Numbered from the stretch's first letter, positions 23,140 to 34,049 are shown. The stretch: DNA of 64,000 bases from Burkholderiales bacterium (GCA_947464185.1 CANHVY010000014.1:17987-81986); one strand, 5' to 3'. Numbers and translations are program-made. The notes: generated by a model from the letters alone, not told the origin.

Positions 23140-23328
23140 TTGCCGGACTGGCTGTGGGGCGGGCTGGCACTGTTGCTGGTGGTGGAGGGTCTGCTGCCCC
23201 TGCTGAGCCCGCAGTCCTGGCGCCACGCGTTTGAGCGGGCTGTGCAACTGAAGGACGGCCAGCTTCGCTTCTTCGGTCTGCTCAGCGTGCTTGCGGGCTT
23301 GCTGATGGCCGTGCTCCTGACTCTTTAG
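23140..23328 (+). CDS. DUF2065 (YjeT-like) small membrane protein
   Basis: A 62-residue protein with two hydrophobic helices (LALLLVVEGLLPLLSP near the start, FFGLLSVLAGLLMAVLLTL at the end) joined by an amphipathic loop (SWRHAFERAVQLKDGQLR). This matches the DUF2065 family, whose E. coli member YjeT sits in the same place between hflC and purA. Start is a TTG at 23140. The function is unknown; the constant location suggests a role linked to HflKC or the membrane. Confidence 0.85.
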   Translation: MPDWLWGGLALLLVVEGLLPLLSPQSWRHAFERAVQLKDGQLRFFGLLSVLAGLLMAVLLTL

Positions 23329-23397
23329 ACCTTCCGGCGCTCTGATCCTGACGGACGGGAGCCCTTCGTCAGAAGTCGTGGCTCAGTTGGCCCCGCC

Positions 23398-23403
23398 TAC
23401 AAT
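23398..23403 (+). promoter_or_regulatory. Candidate -10 element for hisZ-purA
   Basis: TACAAT in the context GCCTACAATCG, 26 bases before the hisZ ATG. I could not identify a matching -35. The same element recurs before rpsF, ppsA and ratA in this window. Confidence 0.4.
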
Positions 23404-23429
23404 CGTCGCTTTTCGCCGTCATTGGATAC

Positions 23430-24593
23430 ATGTCCCGAGCTTGGCTGTTGCCTGAACACATCGCAGACGTTCTGCCGGCTCATGCGTTTCAGATCGAGGC
23501 CTTGCGCAGGCGTCTTATCGACCAGGCCGCCAGGCGCGGTTATGAACTGGTGATCCCGCCATTGCTGGAGCATCTGGAATCCCTGCTGTCCGGTACCGGC
23601 CACGAGCTCGACCTGCAGACCTTCAAGTTGGTGGACCAGCTCAGTGGGCGTATGCTTGGTCTGCGTGCGGACACCACCCCGCAGGCCGCGCGTATCGATG
23701 CTCATTTGCTGAACCGGCCAGGCGTCACGCGGCTGTGCTATTGCGGCCCCGTGCTGCATGCCCAGAAGGCAGGGCCTGGCAGTTCACGAGAGCCTTTGCA
23801 GTTTGGCGCAGAAGTTTTCGGACATGCGGGACCGGAGTCCGACCTGGAGATCCAGGATCTGGCGCTTGAGGTGCTTGCCGATGCTGGCGCCAGACGACCC
23901 AGCATTGATCTGGCCGACGCACGCATCCTCAGGGGGCTTCTGGCGTCTGTTGATCTGGATCCGCTGGCCCTGCGCGATATCGTCGAGTCGCTTTCGCGCA
24001 AGGATTCCGCGTCGCTCAGTGCCCTGGTGGCCGGCCTGCCCGAGCTGGCTCGTGAGGGCCTCCTGGCTTTGCTGGACCTTTTCGGCGGAACGCAGGTGCT
24101 GCAGCGTGCCCGGCGGCTCCTTCCGCGGCACGCCTTGATCACGGCCGCGCTCGATCAACTTGAATGGCTCTCTCAGCGGCTCGAAGCCGACCACCCCGAG
24201 TTGACCGTGAGCTTCGATCTGGCCGACATGGGGGGCTATGCGTACTACAGCGGCGTGCGCTTTGCCATCTACGCGCAGGGCTGCGCGGAGGCCCTCGCCC
24301 GCGGCGGACGTTATGACGAAGTGGGCGCGATCTTCGGGCGCAACCGCCCTGCGGTGGGTTTCAGTCTGGACCTCAAGGCGTTGTCAGCGCTGACCGATGC
24401 AGGCTCCGTTGGGGCCGCTATCCGCGCACCCTGGGGAGATGAGCCCGCTTTCAAGAATGTCGTTCGGCGCCTGCGTGACGCTGGCGAGACCGTGGTGTTT
24501 GAATTCCCGGGCACGCAGGCGCAGGAATGCGGCCGCTCGTTCGACCGGGAACTTGTGAAGATTGCCGGGCAATGGGTCATTCGGCCCGTCTGA
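23430..24593 (+). CDS. hisZ: ATP phosphoribosyltransferase regulatory subunit HisZ
   Basis: HisZ is a catalytically inactive relative of histidyl-tRNA synthetase that partners the short form of HisG in the first step of histidine synthesis. The 387-residue protein shows the synthetase-like fold: LLEHLESLLSGTGHELDLQT, a motif 2-like GPVLHAQKAGPGSSREPLQFGAE, FAIYAQGCAEALARGGRYDE, and RPAVGFSLDLKAL. It lacks the anticodon-binding domain and ends near LVKIAGQWVIRPV. Its placement between the hfl genes and purA is common in Betaproteobacteria; hisG is not in the window. Confidence 0.93.
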   Translation: MSRAWLLPEHIADVLPAHAFQIEALRRRLIDQAARRGYELVIPPLLEHLESLLSGTGHELDLQTFKLVDQLSGRMLGLRADTTPQAARIDAHLLNRPGVTRLCYCGPVLHAQKAGPGSSREPLQFGAEVFGHAGPESDLEIQDLALEVLADAGARRPSIDLADARILRGLLASVDLDPLALRDIVESLSRKDSASLSALVAGLPELAREGLLALLDLFGGTQVLQRARRLLPRHALITAALDQLEWLSQRLEADHPELTVSFDLADMGGYAYYSGVRFAIYAQGCAEALARGGRYDEVGAIFGRNRPAVGFSLDLKALSALTDAGSVGAAIRAPWGDEPAFKNVVRRLRDAGETVVFEFPGTQAQECGRSFDRELVKIAGQWVIRPV

Positions 24594-25958
<1,365 letters not shown>

Positions 25959-25970
25959 CAAGGAGATTTC

Positions 25971-26492
25971 ATGCTCACCGATGACGGCAAGCATCTTTAT
26001 GTGTCCTGGGACGAATACCACCGGCACATTGAACGGTTGGCCCTGAAGGTCGCAAACAGCGGCTGGGAGTTCGACCAGATCCTGTGCCTGGCACGTGGGG
26101 GCATGCGCCCCGGGGATGTGCTGTCACGGATCTTCGACAAGCCTCTGGCCATCATGTCGACGAGTTCCTACCGCGCCGACGCGGGCACCATACAGGGACG
26201 GCTGGACCTGGCGAAGTACATCACCTTGCCCAAGGGCGAACTGGCGGGTCGCGTGCTGCTGGTGGACGATCTCGCCGATTCCGGCGTCACCCTCAGGGCG
26301 GTGGTGGAGCGGCTTCGGTCCATGCCGGCCATCTCGGAGTTGCGCACGGCGGTGATCTGGGTCAAGGGCGTGTCCTCCTACGTCCCGGAGTATTTCGTTG
26401 AAACCTTGCCCACGAGCCCATGGATCCACCAGCCCTTCGAGGAGTACGACGGTCTGCGTCCTGCGGAACTGGCCAAGCGGTACGCGGTCTGA
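25971..26492 (+). CDS. Type I phosphoribosyltransferase (purine salvage-like)
   Basis: A 173-residue protein with the type I PRTase fold: CLARGGMRPGDVLSRIF and the PRPP-binding loop VLLVDDLADSGVTLRAVVE. The C-terminus (PEYFVETLPTSPWIHQPFEEY) resembles xanthine/hypoxanthine-guanine phosphoribosyltransferases of the Gpt type. It follows purA by 12 bases and is likely cotranscribed, which fits purine salvage beside AMP synthesis. AAGGAG precedes the ATG. The exact base used cannot be read from the sequence. Confidence 0.82.
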   Translation: MLTDDGKHLYVSWDEYHRHIERLALKVANSGWEFDQILCLARGGMRPGDVLSRIFDKPLAIMSTSSYRADAGTIQGRLDLAKYITLPKGELAGRVLLVDDLADSGVTLRAVVERLRSMPAISELRTAVIWVKGVSSYVPEYFVETLPTSPWIHQPFEEYDGLRPAELAKRYAV

Positions 26493-26512
26493 ACCAGGCT
26501 TGCTGCGGCCAA

Positions 26513-26538
26513 GAAAAAAGCCGGTCGATGACCGGCTT
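26513..26538 (-). terminator. Intrinsic terminator of tRNA-Leu
   Basis: Read on the minus strand, AAGCCGGTC and GACCGGCTT form a perfect 9-bp stem with an ATC loop, followed by a run of six Ts (complement of 26514-26519). A second perfect hairpin, CAGCGC-loop-GCGCTG at 26546-26561, lies between the tRNA 3' end and this terminator, so the trailer has two hairpins in tandem. Confidence 0.85.
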
Positions 26539-26568
26539 GTGTACTCAGCGCGAAGGCGCTGTCGTGTA

Positions 26569-26654
<86 letters not shown>

Positions 26655-26670
26655 TTTCAGGAAAACCAAG

Positions 26671-26698
26671 AGTCTATCATCAAGAATTCAAAAAGCAA
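26671..26698 (-). promoter_or_regulatory. Candidate tRNA-Leu promoter, overlapping the rnr upstream region
   Basis: On the minus strand a -35-like TTGCTT (complement of 26693-26698) and a -10-like TAGACT (complement of 26671-26676) are 16 bases apart, placing the start about ten bases before the mature tRNA. On the plus strand TATCAT at 26675-26680 is a possible -10 for rnr, so the two promoters would overlap. Confidence 0.5.
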
Positions 26699-26720
26699 CC
26701 TCCCTTCGAGCACGGCGCCT

Positions 26721-28994
26721 GTGGGGGCCTCCTCTTCCGATCTGTTGGGTGACGTCCGGGGAAGGGTGGAGGGACACCGGGACGGGCATGGCTTCGTCGC
26801 TCGTCATGACGGCGAAGGCTTGATCTTCTTGCCGCCAGCTGAAATGCGCGGTGTCCTGCATGGTGACGAAGTCAGCGTACGTATCGTTCGGCAAGACCGC
26901 AAGGGCCGGCCCGAGGGTCGAGTGCTCGACATCCTCGTCAGGCCCCGGACGCCGATCATCGGGCGCCTGTTGCTGGAAAGCGGTGGATGGATCGTCGCCC
27001 CGGAAGATCGCCGCTTCGGTCAGGACATCCTGATACCGAAGGGCGGGGTGGGCAGTGCCCAGGCCGGTCAGGTGGTTTCCGTGGAATTGACCGAGGCGCC
27101 GTCTCTTCATGCCAAGCCCGTGGGTCGCGTCGTGGAGGTGCTGGGTGATATCGATGACCCCGGCATGGAAATCGAGATTGCCGTGCGCAAGTACGGGGTG
27201 CCCCATGAGTTCCCGGCTGCAGTGGTACTGGAGGCTGAATCGCTGCCGTCCGTGATTCGCGCCGTCGATCGCCGGCATCGCGTGGACCTCACCGATGTGC
27301 CGCTGGTGACGATCGATGGTGAAGATGCCCGGGACTTCGATGACGCGGTCTACTGCGAGCCTGTGCCGATGGCCAAGGGCAAGGGGGCCCGGCCCCAATG
27401 GCGCCTGATCGTGGCCATTGCCGACGTGAGCCATTACGTGAAGCCAGGTTCGGCGCTCGATGCCGAGGCCTACGAGCGCGCCACCTCGGTCTACTTTCCG
27501 CGCCGGGTGATTCCCATGCTGCCGGAGCGCCTGTCGAACGGGCTGTGTTCGCTGAACCCCGAGGCGGACCGACTGTCCATGGTGTGCGACATGCTGGTGG
27601 ACGACACCGGCGAGGTGCAGGCCTACCAGTTCTTCCCTGCCGTGATGCGCTCGCATGCCAGGTTCACCTATGCAGAGGTGGCAGCGATTCTTGGAAACAC
27701 CCGTGGGCCGGAGGCGGCCCGCCGCGCGCCGCTGGTGTCCCACCTGGTCCACCTGCACGAGGTCTACAGGGCTTTGCTCAAGCAACGCGCGCGACGCGGA
27801 GCCGTGGACTTCGATACCACCGAAACGCAGATCGTCTGCGATGAGTCGGGACGTATCGAGAAGATCGTGCCCCGGGTCCGGACCGAGGCGCACCGGCTCA
27901 TCGAGGAAGCGATGCTGGCGGCCAACGTATGCGCAGCGGACTTCATCGAGCAGGGTGGCCACGCGTCGCTTTACCGTGTGCACGAGGGGCCGACGCCAGA
28001 AAAGCGGGTGGTCCTCCAGAACTACCTTCGCGCCTTGGGTATCGGGCTGTCCATCAGCGACGATCCGCGCCCCTCGGAGATGCAATCTGTGGCCGAGGCC
28101 ACGCGTGACCGGCCCGATGCGGCACAGATCCACCAAATGCTGCTGCGCTCCATGCAGCAGGCGATCTACACCCCCGTCAACAGCGGGCACTTCGGCTTGT
28201 CGTTTGACGCATACACCCATTTCACAAGCCCCATCCGCCGGTATCCCGACCTGTTGGTCCACCGCGTGATCAAGGCCTTGCTGGGGCAGAAGACCTACCG
28301 CTTCGTGCCTTCCGGGCTGCGCATGCCACCGCAGCCACGCCGAGCGCTGTCGGCGGAGGCACCACCCGCCGCAGCGCGGCCCCAGGACAAGCAGTCACTG
28401 GCCTGGCAGGCTGCCGGCCTGCACACCAGTGCCAGCGAGCGCCGTGCAGACGAAGCCTCGCGGGACGTGGAGGCCTGGCTGAAATGCCGCTTCATGAAGG
28501 GGCGCCTGGGCGAGGAATTCCAGGGCACGGTGACCTCCGTTGTGGGCTTTGGCCTGTTCGTCACCTTGGACGAGTTGCACGTGGAGGGCTTGGTGCACGT
28601 GACGGAATTGGGTGGCGAGTACTTCCGCTTCGACGAGCTTCGACAGGAACTCCGGGGTGACCGCAGTGGCATGCGCTACGGAGTGGGCACGCGGGTGCGG
28701 GTGCAGGTCAGCCGGGTGGACCTCGACGGTCGTCGCATCGATTTCAGGATGGTCAAGGGTGCCGCGGCGGCCTGGTCTGCCAGCCGCTCCCGAACGCCGG
28801 GGGTGGAACGCCCACCACCGTCCACTTCTTCGGACCTGCTGGCGGCGACACTGGCCGAGGATCGAGAGCTCAAATCCAAGGCGCGCAAGACCAAGGCGGC
28901 GTCGTCGCCCTCCAGGAAGATGGCCAACCGCGCCAAGGGGTCGGGCAAACCGAAGTCGGCGGCCTCCAGCAAGCGTGCTCGACGTCAAGGTTGA
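26721..28994 (+). CDS. rnr: Ribonuclease R (RNase II/RNB family)
   Basis: A processive 3'-5' exoribonuclease that degrades structured RNA. Cold-shock-like domains begin at VEGHRDGHGF and IFLPPAEMRGVLHGDEV. The RNB catalytic domain has the acidic cluster VTIDGEDARDFDDAVY and the HFTSPIRRYPDLLVHR signature, then an S1 domain (EFQGTVTSVVGFGLFVTLDE) and a Lys-rich tail. The N-terminal helix-turn-helix domain of classical RNase R is absent: the cold-shock region starts almost at once, and the DNA upstream is tRNA-Leu. No ATG lies in frame between the tRNA and the first domain; I took GTG 26721, and TTG 26745 or another codon is possible. Confidence 0.9.
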   Translation: MGASSSDLLGDVRGRVEGHRDGHGFVARHDGEGLIFLPPAEMRGVLHGDEVSVRIVRQDRKGRPEGRVLDILVRPRTPIIGRLLLESGGWIVAPEDRRFGQDILIPKGGVGSAQAGQVVSVELTEAPSLHAKPVGRVVEVLGDIDDPGMEIEIAVRKYGVPHEFPAAVVLEAESLPSVIRAVDRRHRVDLTDVPLVTIDGEDARDFDDAVYCEPVPMAKGKGARPQWRLIVAIADVSHYVKPGSALDAEAYERATSVYFPRRVIPMLPERLSNGLCSLNPEADRLSMVCDMLVDDTGEVQAYQFFPAVMRSHARFTYAEVAAILGNTRGPEAARRAPLVSHLVHLHEVYRALLKQRARRGAVDFDTTETQIVCDESGRIEKIVPRVRTEAHRLIEEAMLAANVCAADFIEQGGHASLYRVHEGPTPEKRVVLQNYLRALGIGLSISDDPRPSEMQSVAEATRDRPDAAQIHQMLLRSMQQAIYTPVNSGHFGLSFDAYTHFTSPIRRYPDLLVHRVIKALLGQKTYRFVPSGLRMPPQPRRALSAEAPPAAARPQDKQSLAWQAAGLHTSASERRADEASRDVEAWLKCRFMKGRLGEEFQGTVTSVVGFGLFVTLDELHVEGLVHVTELGGEYFRFDELRQELRGDRSGMRYGVGTRVRVQVSRVDLDGRRIDFRMVKGAAAAWSASRSRTPGVERPPPSTSSDLLAATLAEDRELKSKARKTKAASSPSRKMANRAKGSGKPKSAASSKRARRQG

Positions 28995-29008
28995 GGCTTG
29001 CCTTGGGT

Positions 29009-29028
29009 GGCGCAGCCTGCCATGCGCC
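29009..29028. terminator. Hairpin between convergent rnr and nnr
   Basis: GGCGCA (29009-29014) pairs with TGCGCC (29023-29028) in the 37-base gap between the two stop codons. It lacks a T-run on either strand, so it is at best a weak bidirectional terminator. Confidence 0.3.
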
Positions 29029-29031
29029 GCA

Positions 29032-30663
29032 TCAACTCACCAGACTGCGCATACGTTCCACCAGGTCCGCGGCGCGCAATGAGTTGGCCGAGCCGTACAG
29101 ATCCGCCGCCTGTCCGTGAACGCGCACGGCCTCGCATGCGATGTGATGCGCCCACAGGCGCTCCTCGTCAAGCGGGCGGCTTGAGCCTGTGTCGGGCCCG
29201 GATCGGGCTCGACAGATCATCTGTGTCGCGCTGGACCATCGGCCCGCCAGCCATCCGGCCAGGACATCACCCGTTCCGCCAGTGGCGAGGGCACCGTTGC
29301 CGGTGATGTTGACCTCGGGCAATTCGCCGGGCGTCGCGATGACGGTCCCTGAGCCCTTGAGCACCGCAGTGGCCAAGCAGCGATCGCTGAGCCTCCTGGC
29401 AGCGCCAAGGCGGTCGGCCTGGATGTCCCGCACAGTGCAGTCCAGCAGGCGCGCCGCCTCCAAGGGGTGCGGAGTGATGACGCTCGCCAGGCCTGTGCTG
29501 CGGCGCTCTCGCAGTGCCCGCTGTAACGCGGGTTGCTGCGCAACGACGTTCAACGCGTCCGCATCGAGCACCAGCCGTCCGGCCCGCTGCAGGACGGCCG
29601 GCAGCCAGGCGCTGATCATCGCTGCGCCGCCGCATCCGCAGACCACGGTGGCCTGTTCGAGCGGATAGTCCGACAGACCTTCAGGTCGCATCCACATGCA
29701 TTCTGGCCGTGTCTCATCCCCCATGACGGTTGCCTCGTCCAGGGGGACCGCGATCACCCGACCCGCACCGGCCGCAAGGGCCGCGTGCGAGGCCAGGCGC
29801 AGGGCGCCGGTCATGCCAGGGGCTCCTCCCAGCACGATGACGTCGCCGAACCGGCCCTTGTGACTGGCATGGGGGCGGCCTTGTGACGGTTGCGCCCAGG
29901 GGGCGTGACCTACCGTGATGGCCGTGGGTTCGATCGATCTTGTCACGGGCGTGTCGTCAAGCGGATCGAACCAGATCCTGCCTGCCGCGTCACGTCCATG
30001 ACCCATGAAGAGCCCCGGCTTGAGCGTCAGCAGGCTCAGGGTGGCCTGAGCCCTGATGCAGTCGCCGCCCAGTAGCTGTCCCGTGTCGGCATTCAAACCG
30101 GTGGGCAGGTCGATCGACAGACACGGACTTGATTGATCGTTGATCGCCCTGACGGCGGCTGCAATGCTCATGTCCAGCGGACGGCTTGCGCCCAGCCCCA
30201 GCAAGGCATCGATCACCAAGTCTGCCCAGCCCTGAGGTGGAAGCTGCTGCACCAGCTCGCAGCCCGCAGCCAACGCAAGCCTGAGGGCTGCTTCCGTGTC
30301 AGGCCTCAGTTCCCGATGCGCAGCGTGCTGCGTGATGAGCACCTGTCTTCCCTGTTCCGCGAGGTGCCTGGCAGCATGCAGTCCATCACCGCCATTTCCG
30401 CCCGGGCCCGCCGCCACCCAGACGCGCTGGGCGTGTGGCGCTTGCGAAAGCGCCCAGCGGGCGGCGCAACGCCCAGCCCAGGCCATGAGACGGCCGTGCG
30501 GCCATTGCAACAGCCGTTGCGCTTCGATCTGGCGGGTGCTGAGGGTGTCATGCAGAGGCCAGGCGGACGTACCCCCCGGCACCTCCAGTGTCCGGGCGGA
30601 AGTGGCCACTGCGGCGGTCATGCTGCCTGGGAGTGCCTGCGAGCGCGTTGGTTTCAAGTCCAT
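29032..30663 (-). CDS. nnr: Bifunctional NAD(P)HX epimerase / ADP- or ATP-dependent dehydratase
   Basis: Repairs hydrated NAD(P)H. The N-terminal YjeF_N epimerase domain (about residues 40-230) has the GPGGNGGDGLHAARHL motif and DLVIDALLGLGASRPL. The C-terminal carbohydrate-kinase-like dehydratase domain (about 260-530) has VIVLGGAPGMTGALRLAS, a VITPHPLEAARLL site and the phosphate-binding NGALATGGTGDVLAGWLAG. Length 543 is slightly above E. coli (515). ATG 30663 is the furthest start; ATG 30621 (residue 15) is equally plausible, and neither has a clear Shine-Dalgarno. It converges on rnr and diverges from rpsB. Confidence 0.9.
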   Translation of the reverse strand: MDLKPTRSQALPGSMTAAVATSARTLEVPGGTSAWPLHDTLSTRQIEAQRLLQWPHGRLMAWAGRCAARWALSQAPHAQRVWVAAGPGGNGGDGLHAARHLAEQGRQVLITQHAAHRELRPDTEAALRLALAAGCELVQQLPPQGWADLVIDALLGLGASRPLDMSIAAAVRAINDQSSPCLSIDLPTGLNADTGQLLGGDCIRAQATLSLLTLKPGLFMGHGRDAAGRIWFDPLDDTPVTRSIEPTAITVGHAPWAQPSQGRPHASHKGRFGDVIVLGGAPGMTGALRLASHAALAAGAGRVIAVPLDEATVMGDETRPECMWMRPEGLSDYPLEQATVVCGCGGAAMISAWLPAVLQRAGRLVLDADALNVVAQQPALQRALRERRSTGLASVITPHPLEAARLLDCTVRDIQADRLGAARRLSDRCLATAVLKGSGTVIATPGELPEVNITGNGALATGGTGDVLAGWLAGRWSSATQMICRARSGPDTGSSRPLDEERLWAHHIACEAVRVHGQAADLYGSANSLRAADLVERMRSLVS

Positions 30664-30751
30664 GGTGCTTCAGTGCTTGCGGTGAGTGCCGAGAGATGCC
30701 ACGCCCCTGAAGCCGGCCGAGGGGGATAGTGCTGGCGACCAAGGCAGATGC

Positions 30752-30958
30752 TAAACTCCTTGGGTTTTTCTACCGTAGACCAGCGCGTCAAAACGCCTTT
30801 CCATTGATTGTCGGAGGGGGCGTCAAGAGGCGGGGCTCGAACGGAGAAAAACGAATCGCGGACCGAGGCCACGGAAGGTGTCCGGTGCGGTGTCAGGGGC
30901 GACCTTGGGCATTCGCACGGATGCAGGCCCGGTTCAAGACCCAACCTTCGGAGAGATC
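30752..30958 (+). promoter_or_regulatory. rpsB leader with candidate promoter and fold
   Basis: A -10-like TAAACT at 30752-30757 would give a leader of about 195 bases. Close to the gene, TTGGG (30905-30909) can pair with CCCAA (30940-30944), enclosing a small GCAT/ATGC hairpin (30909-30924), just upstream of the GGAG ribosome-binding site. In E. coli the rpsB leader is bound by S2 for autoregulation; that this leader works alike is inference. Confidence 0.35.
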
Positions 30959-31702
30959 ATGACCATTTCCATGCGCGACATGCTCGAGGCGGGCGTTCAT
31001 TTCGGACACCAGACCCGCTTCTGGAATCCCAAGATGGCCCCCTACATCTACGGCCATCGCAACAAGATCCACATCATCAACCTCGAGAAGACGCAGCCGC
31101 TCTTCAACGACGCGATGAAGTTCATCCGCCAGCTGTCCGGCCGCCGCGGCACGATCCTCATGATCGGCACCAAGCGCCAAGCCCGCGAGGTGATCGCCCA
31201 GGAAGCACATCGTGCCGGCATGCCCTTCGTGGACCAGCGCTGGCTGGGCGGCATGCTGACCAACTTCAAGACGGTCAAGGGTTCGCTGAAGAAGCTCAAG
31301 GACATGCAGGCCTCCAAGGAGGCCGGCACCGAGCCCTTGATCAAGAAGGAAGCGCTGATGTTCGACCGCGAGCTGGCCAAGCTCGAGAAGGACATCGGGG
31401 GTATCCAGGACATGAACGCCTTGCCTGACGCCATGTTCGTGATCGACGTCGGATATCACAAGATCGCGGTGGCTGAGGCCAACAAGCTGGGTATTCCCGT
31501 CATCGGGATCGTCGACACCAACCACTCGCCTGAGGGAGTGCAGTACGTCATTCCTGGCAACGATGACTCTGCCAAGGCCGTGGCCCTGTACGCCCGCGCT
31601 GTGGCAGACGCTGTGCTGGAAGGCAAGGCCAACGCCACCGCCGAGGTGGTGCAGGCCGTGAGCGAAGGCGACGAATTCGTCGAAGTCAGCGAAGACGCCT
31701 GA
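30959..31702 (+). CDS. rpsB: 30S ribosomal protein S2
   Basis: The 247-residue S2 begins [20 protein letters not shown] and contains [20 protein letters not shown], the [17 protein letters not shown] motif and the [25 protein letters not shown] block diagnostic of S2. ATG 30959 follows a GGAG at 30950-30953; the frame is open further upstream but that part is leader. It heads the long rpsB-tsf-pyrH-frr-uppS run, with a strong hairpin before tsf. Confidence 0.98.
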   Translation: MTISMRDMLEAGVHFGHQTRFWNPKMAPYIYGHRNKIHIINLEKTQPLFNDAMKFIRQLSGRRGTILMIGTKRQAREVIAQEAHRAGMPFVDQRWLGGMLTNFKTVKGSLKKLKDMQASKEAGTEPLIKKEALMFDRELAKLEKDIGGIQDMNALPDAMFVIDVGYHKIAVAEANKLGIPVIGIVDTNHSPEGVQYVIPGNDDSAKAVALYARAVADAVLEGKANATAEVVQAVSEGDEFVEVSEDA

Positions 31703-31714
31703 CCCCCATGATCC

Positions 31715-31752
31715 GGGCGGCTGGTGCGAGGGTCGCACCGCCGCCCGCTTTT
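31715..31752 (+). terminator. Terminator/attenuator between rpsB and tsf
   Basis: GGGCGGC (31715-31721) pairs with GCCGCCC (31740-31746), extended inward by GGTGCGA/TCGCACC, for 14 base pairs with one bulged T, followed by GCTTTT. It lies 24 bases before the tsf start. Partial termination here would make S2 mRNA exceed EF-Ts mRNA. Confidence 0.75.
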
Positions 31753-31775
31753 CATTCGAAACGGAGAACACACCA

Positions 31776-32666
31776 ATGGCAGCAATCACTGCAAGCATGG
31801 TCGCGGAACTGCGCGCCAAGACCGACGCCCCGATGATGGAATGCAAGAAGGCCCTGACCGAGGCCGATGGGGACATGGGCCGGGCCGAGGAAATCCTGCG
31901 CGTCAAGCTGGGCAACAAGGCGGGCAAGGCGGCATCGCGCATCACGGCCGAAGGCGTGGTGGCAGCTTCCGTCCAGGGGAGCACGGGCGCCCTGATCGAG
32001 GTCAACTGCGAGACCGACTTCGTGTCCAAGAACGAGTCTTTCCTCGCCTTCGTGAAGAGCTGCGCGGATCTCGTGGCCACTCACAACCCCGCGGATATCG
32101 CGGCGCTGTCCGCGCTGCCCTTGTCCCAGGACGGGTTTGGCCCCACGGTGGAAGACGTCCGCAAGGGCCTGATCGGCAAGATCGGCGAGAACATGGCCGT
32201 CCGCCGGTTCCGCCGTTACGCCGGCGGCGGCTCACTGGCCCATTACCTCCACGGCACGCGCATCGGCGTGATGGTGGAGTTTGAGGGCTCGGAGGTGGCG
32301 GCCAAGGACGTGGCCATGCACGTCGCCGCCATGAAGCCGGTGAGCCTGTCTTCCGCCGAAGTGCCTGCCGACCTGGTGGAGCGTGAACGTCGGGTCGCGG
32401 CGGAGAAGGCTGCCGAGTCCGGCAAGCCTGCCGAGATCGTGGCGAAGATGGTCGAAGGTTCGGTCCAGAAGTTCCTCAAGGAGGTCTCGCTGTTCAATCA
32501 GACCTTCGTCAAGAACGACAAGCAGACGGTCGAGCAGATGCTCAAGGCTGCCTCCACCACGGTCAAGGGCTTCACCCTGTATGTGGTGGGTGAGGGTATT
32601 GAGAAGAAGGTGGATGACTTTGCCGCAGAGGTGGCCGCTCAGGTGGCAGCTGCCAAGGCCCAGTGA
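31776..32666 (+). CDS. tsf: Elongation factor Ts
   Basis: The nucleotide-exchange factor for EF-Tu. The 296-residue protein has the UBA-like N-domain ([20 protein letters not shown], then the [17 protein letters not shown] stretch), the core signature [15 protein letters not shown] with the conserved TDFV motif that inserts into EF-Tu, and the second core subdomain ([19 protein letters not shown]). GGAG precedes the ATG. It follows rpsB after an intergenic terminator-like hairpin. Confidence 0.98.
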   Translation: MAAITASMVAELRAKTDAPMMECKKALTEADGDMGRAEEILRVKLGNKAGKAASRITAEGVVAASVQGSTGALIEVNCETDFVSKNESFLAFVKSCADLVATHNPADIAALSALPLSQDGFGPTVEDVRKGLIGKIGENMAVRRFRRYAGGGSLAHYLHGTRIGVMVEFEGSEVAAKDVAMHVAAMKPVSLSSAEVPADLVERERRVAAEKAAESGKPAEIVAKMVEGSVQKFLKEVSLFNQTFVKNDKQTVEQMLKAASTTVKGFTLYVVGEGIEKKVDDFAAEVAAQVAAAKAQ

Positions 32667-32742
32667 GGCCCAGGACATGAGAAGGCTGGTCGGTGGCCCG
32701 CCTTACACTTCTGACGACCGAGACATTTGAAAAGAGTTCTGC

Positions 32743-33453
32743 ATGGCGAGGTACCGGCGCATCCTGCTGAAGTTGTCTGGTGAAGCGCTGATGGGCGACG
32801 ATGCCTTCGGTATCAACCGGGCCACCATCGTGCGCATGGTCAGGGAGGTCCAGGAAGTGACCCAGCTGGGCTGCGAGGTGGCGGTGGTCATCGGCGGCGG
32901 CAACATCTTCCGTGGAGTGGCGGGTGGGTCGGTCGGCATGGACCGCGCCACGGCCGACTACATGGGCATGCTCGCCACGGTGATGAACTCCCTGGCCCTG
33001 GCTGACACCATGCGTCAGGAGGGCATGACCGCACGCGTCATGTCCGCCATTTCCATTGAGCAGGTGGTTGAGCCCTACGTCAGGCCCAAGGCCTTGCAGT
33101 ACCTGGAAGAGGGCAAGGTGGTGATCTTTGCCGCCGGTACGGGCAACCCGTTCTTCACCACCGACACGGCTGCGGCCCTTAGAGGCGCCGAGATCGGAGC
33201 CGAGATCGTGTTGAAGGCGACCAAGGTGGATGGGGTGTATTCGGCAGACCCGAAGAAAGATTCCCTGGCCACACGCTACAGCACCATTTCCTTTGACGAG
33301 GCGATATCTCGCAACCTCCAGGTTATGGACGCCACGGCCTTTGCCTTGTGCCGCGACCAGAATCTGCCGATCAAGGTGTTCTCCATCTTCAAGGCAGGCG
33401 CCTTGAAGCGGGTGGTGCAAGGTGAGGACGAGGGAACCCTCGTACACGTGTGA
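32743..33453 (+). CDS. pyrH: UMP kinase
   Basis: Phosphorylates UMP to UDP for pyrimidine nucleotide synthesis; bacterial PyrH is a hexameric amino-acid-kinase family enzyme, usually GTP-activated and UTP-inhibited. The 236-residue protein has [14 protein letters not shown], the [10 protein letters not shown] phosphate site, [15 protein letters not shown], the [18 protein letters not shown] substrate loop and [13 protein letters not shown]. Located after tsf and before frr as in nearly all proteobacteria. CarAB at the other end of the window feeds the same pathway. Confidence 0.98.
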   Translation: MARYRRILLKLSGEALMGDDAFGINRATIVRMVREVQEVTQLGCEVAVVIGGGNIFRGVAGGSVGMDRATADYMGMLATVMNSLALADTMRQEGMTARVMSAISIEQVVEPYVRPKALQYLEEGKVVIFAAGTGNPFFTTDTAAALRGAEIGAEIVLKATKVDGVYSADPKKDSLATRYSTISFDEAISRNLQVMDATAFALCRDQNLPIKVFSIFKAGALKRVVQGEDEGTLVHV

Positions 33454-33466
33454 CAGGTGAATGCAC

Positions 33467-34027
33467 ATGACGATTGCCGACATCAAGAAGAACGCCGAGA
33501 CCAAGATGGGAAAGTCCATCGAGGCGCTCAAGGCTGAATTGCAGAAGATCCGTACCGGTCGGGCCCATCCTGGCATCCTGGACCAGGTCCATGTCGATTA
33601 CTACGGTTCACCTGTGCCCATCAGTCAAGTTGCCAATGTGTCTCTGCTGGATGCTCGCACCATCAGCGTTCAGCCCTGGGAGAAGGGCATGGGACCCAAG
33701 ATCGAGAAGGCCATACGGGAATCCGACCTGGGACTGAACCCTTCTGCGCAGGGCGACTTGCTGCGCGTTCCGATGCCAGCGCTGACCGAGGAACGGCGGC
33801 GTGACCTCACCAAGGTGGTTCGCAGCGCCGGTGAAGATGCCAAGGTGGCTGTGCGCAACCTGCGCCGCGAGGCCAACGAGCAGCTCAAGCGACTGCTGAA
33901 GGACAAAGCAGTTTCAGAAGATGATGAGCGTCGGGGCCAGGATGACGTGCAGCGCCTGACCGACCGCGTGGTCGCAGAGATTGACCGTCTGGTGCAGTCC
34001 AAGGAAGCCGAAGTGCTGGCCGTCTGA
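33467..34027 (+). CDS. frr: Ribosome recycling factor
   Basis: Splits the post-termination ribosome with EF-G. The 186-residue protein forms the three-helix bundle plus beta domain: [54 protein letters not shown], and a long final helix with [21 protein letters not shown] 33467 is preferred over ATG 33461 because AGGTG at 33455-33459 is then seven bases upstream and the product starts MTIADIKK as usual. Thirteen bases separate it from pyrH. Confidence 0.98.
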   Translation: MTIADIKKNAETKMGKSIEALKAELQKIRTGRAHPGILDQVHVDYYGSPVPISQVANVSLLDARTISVQPWEKGMGPKIEKAIRESDLGLNPSAQGDLLRVPMPALTEERRRDLTKVVRSAGEDAKVAVRNLRREANEQLKRLLKDKAVSEDDERRGQDDVQRLTDRVVAEIDRLVQSKEAEVLAV

Positions 34028-34049
34028 GAACCCGCAGGCGGCTTGATTG

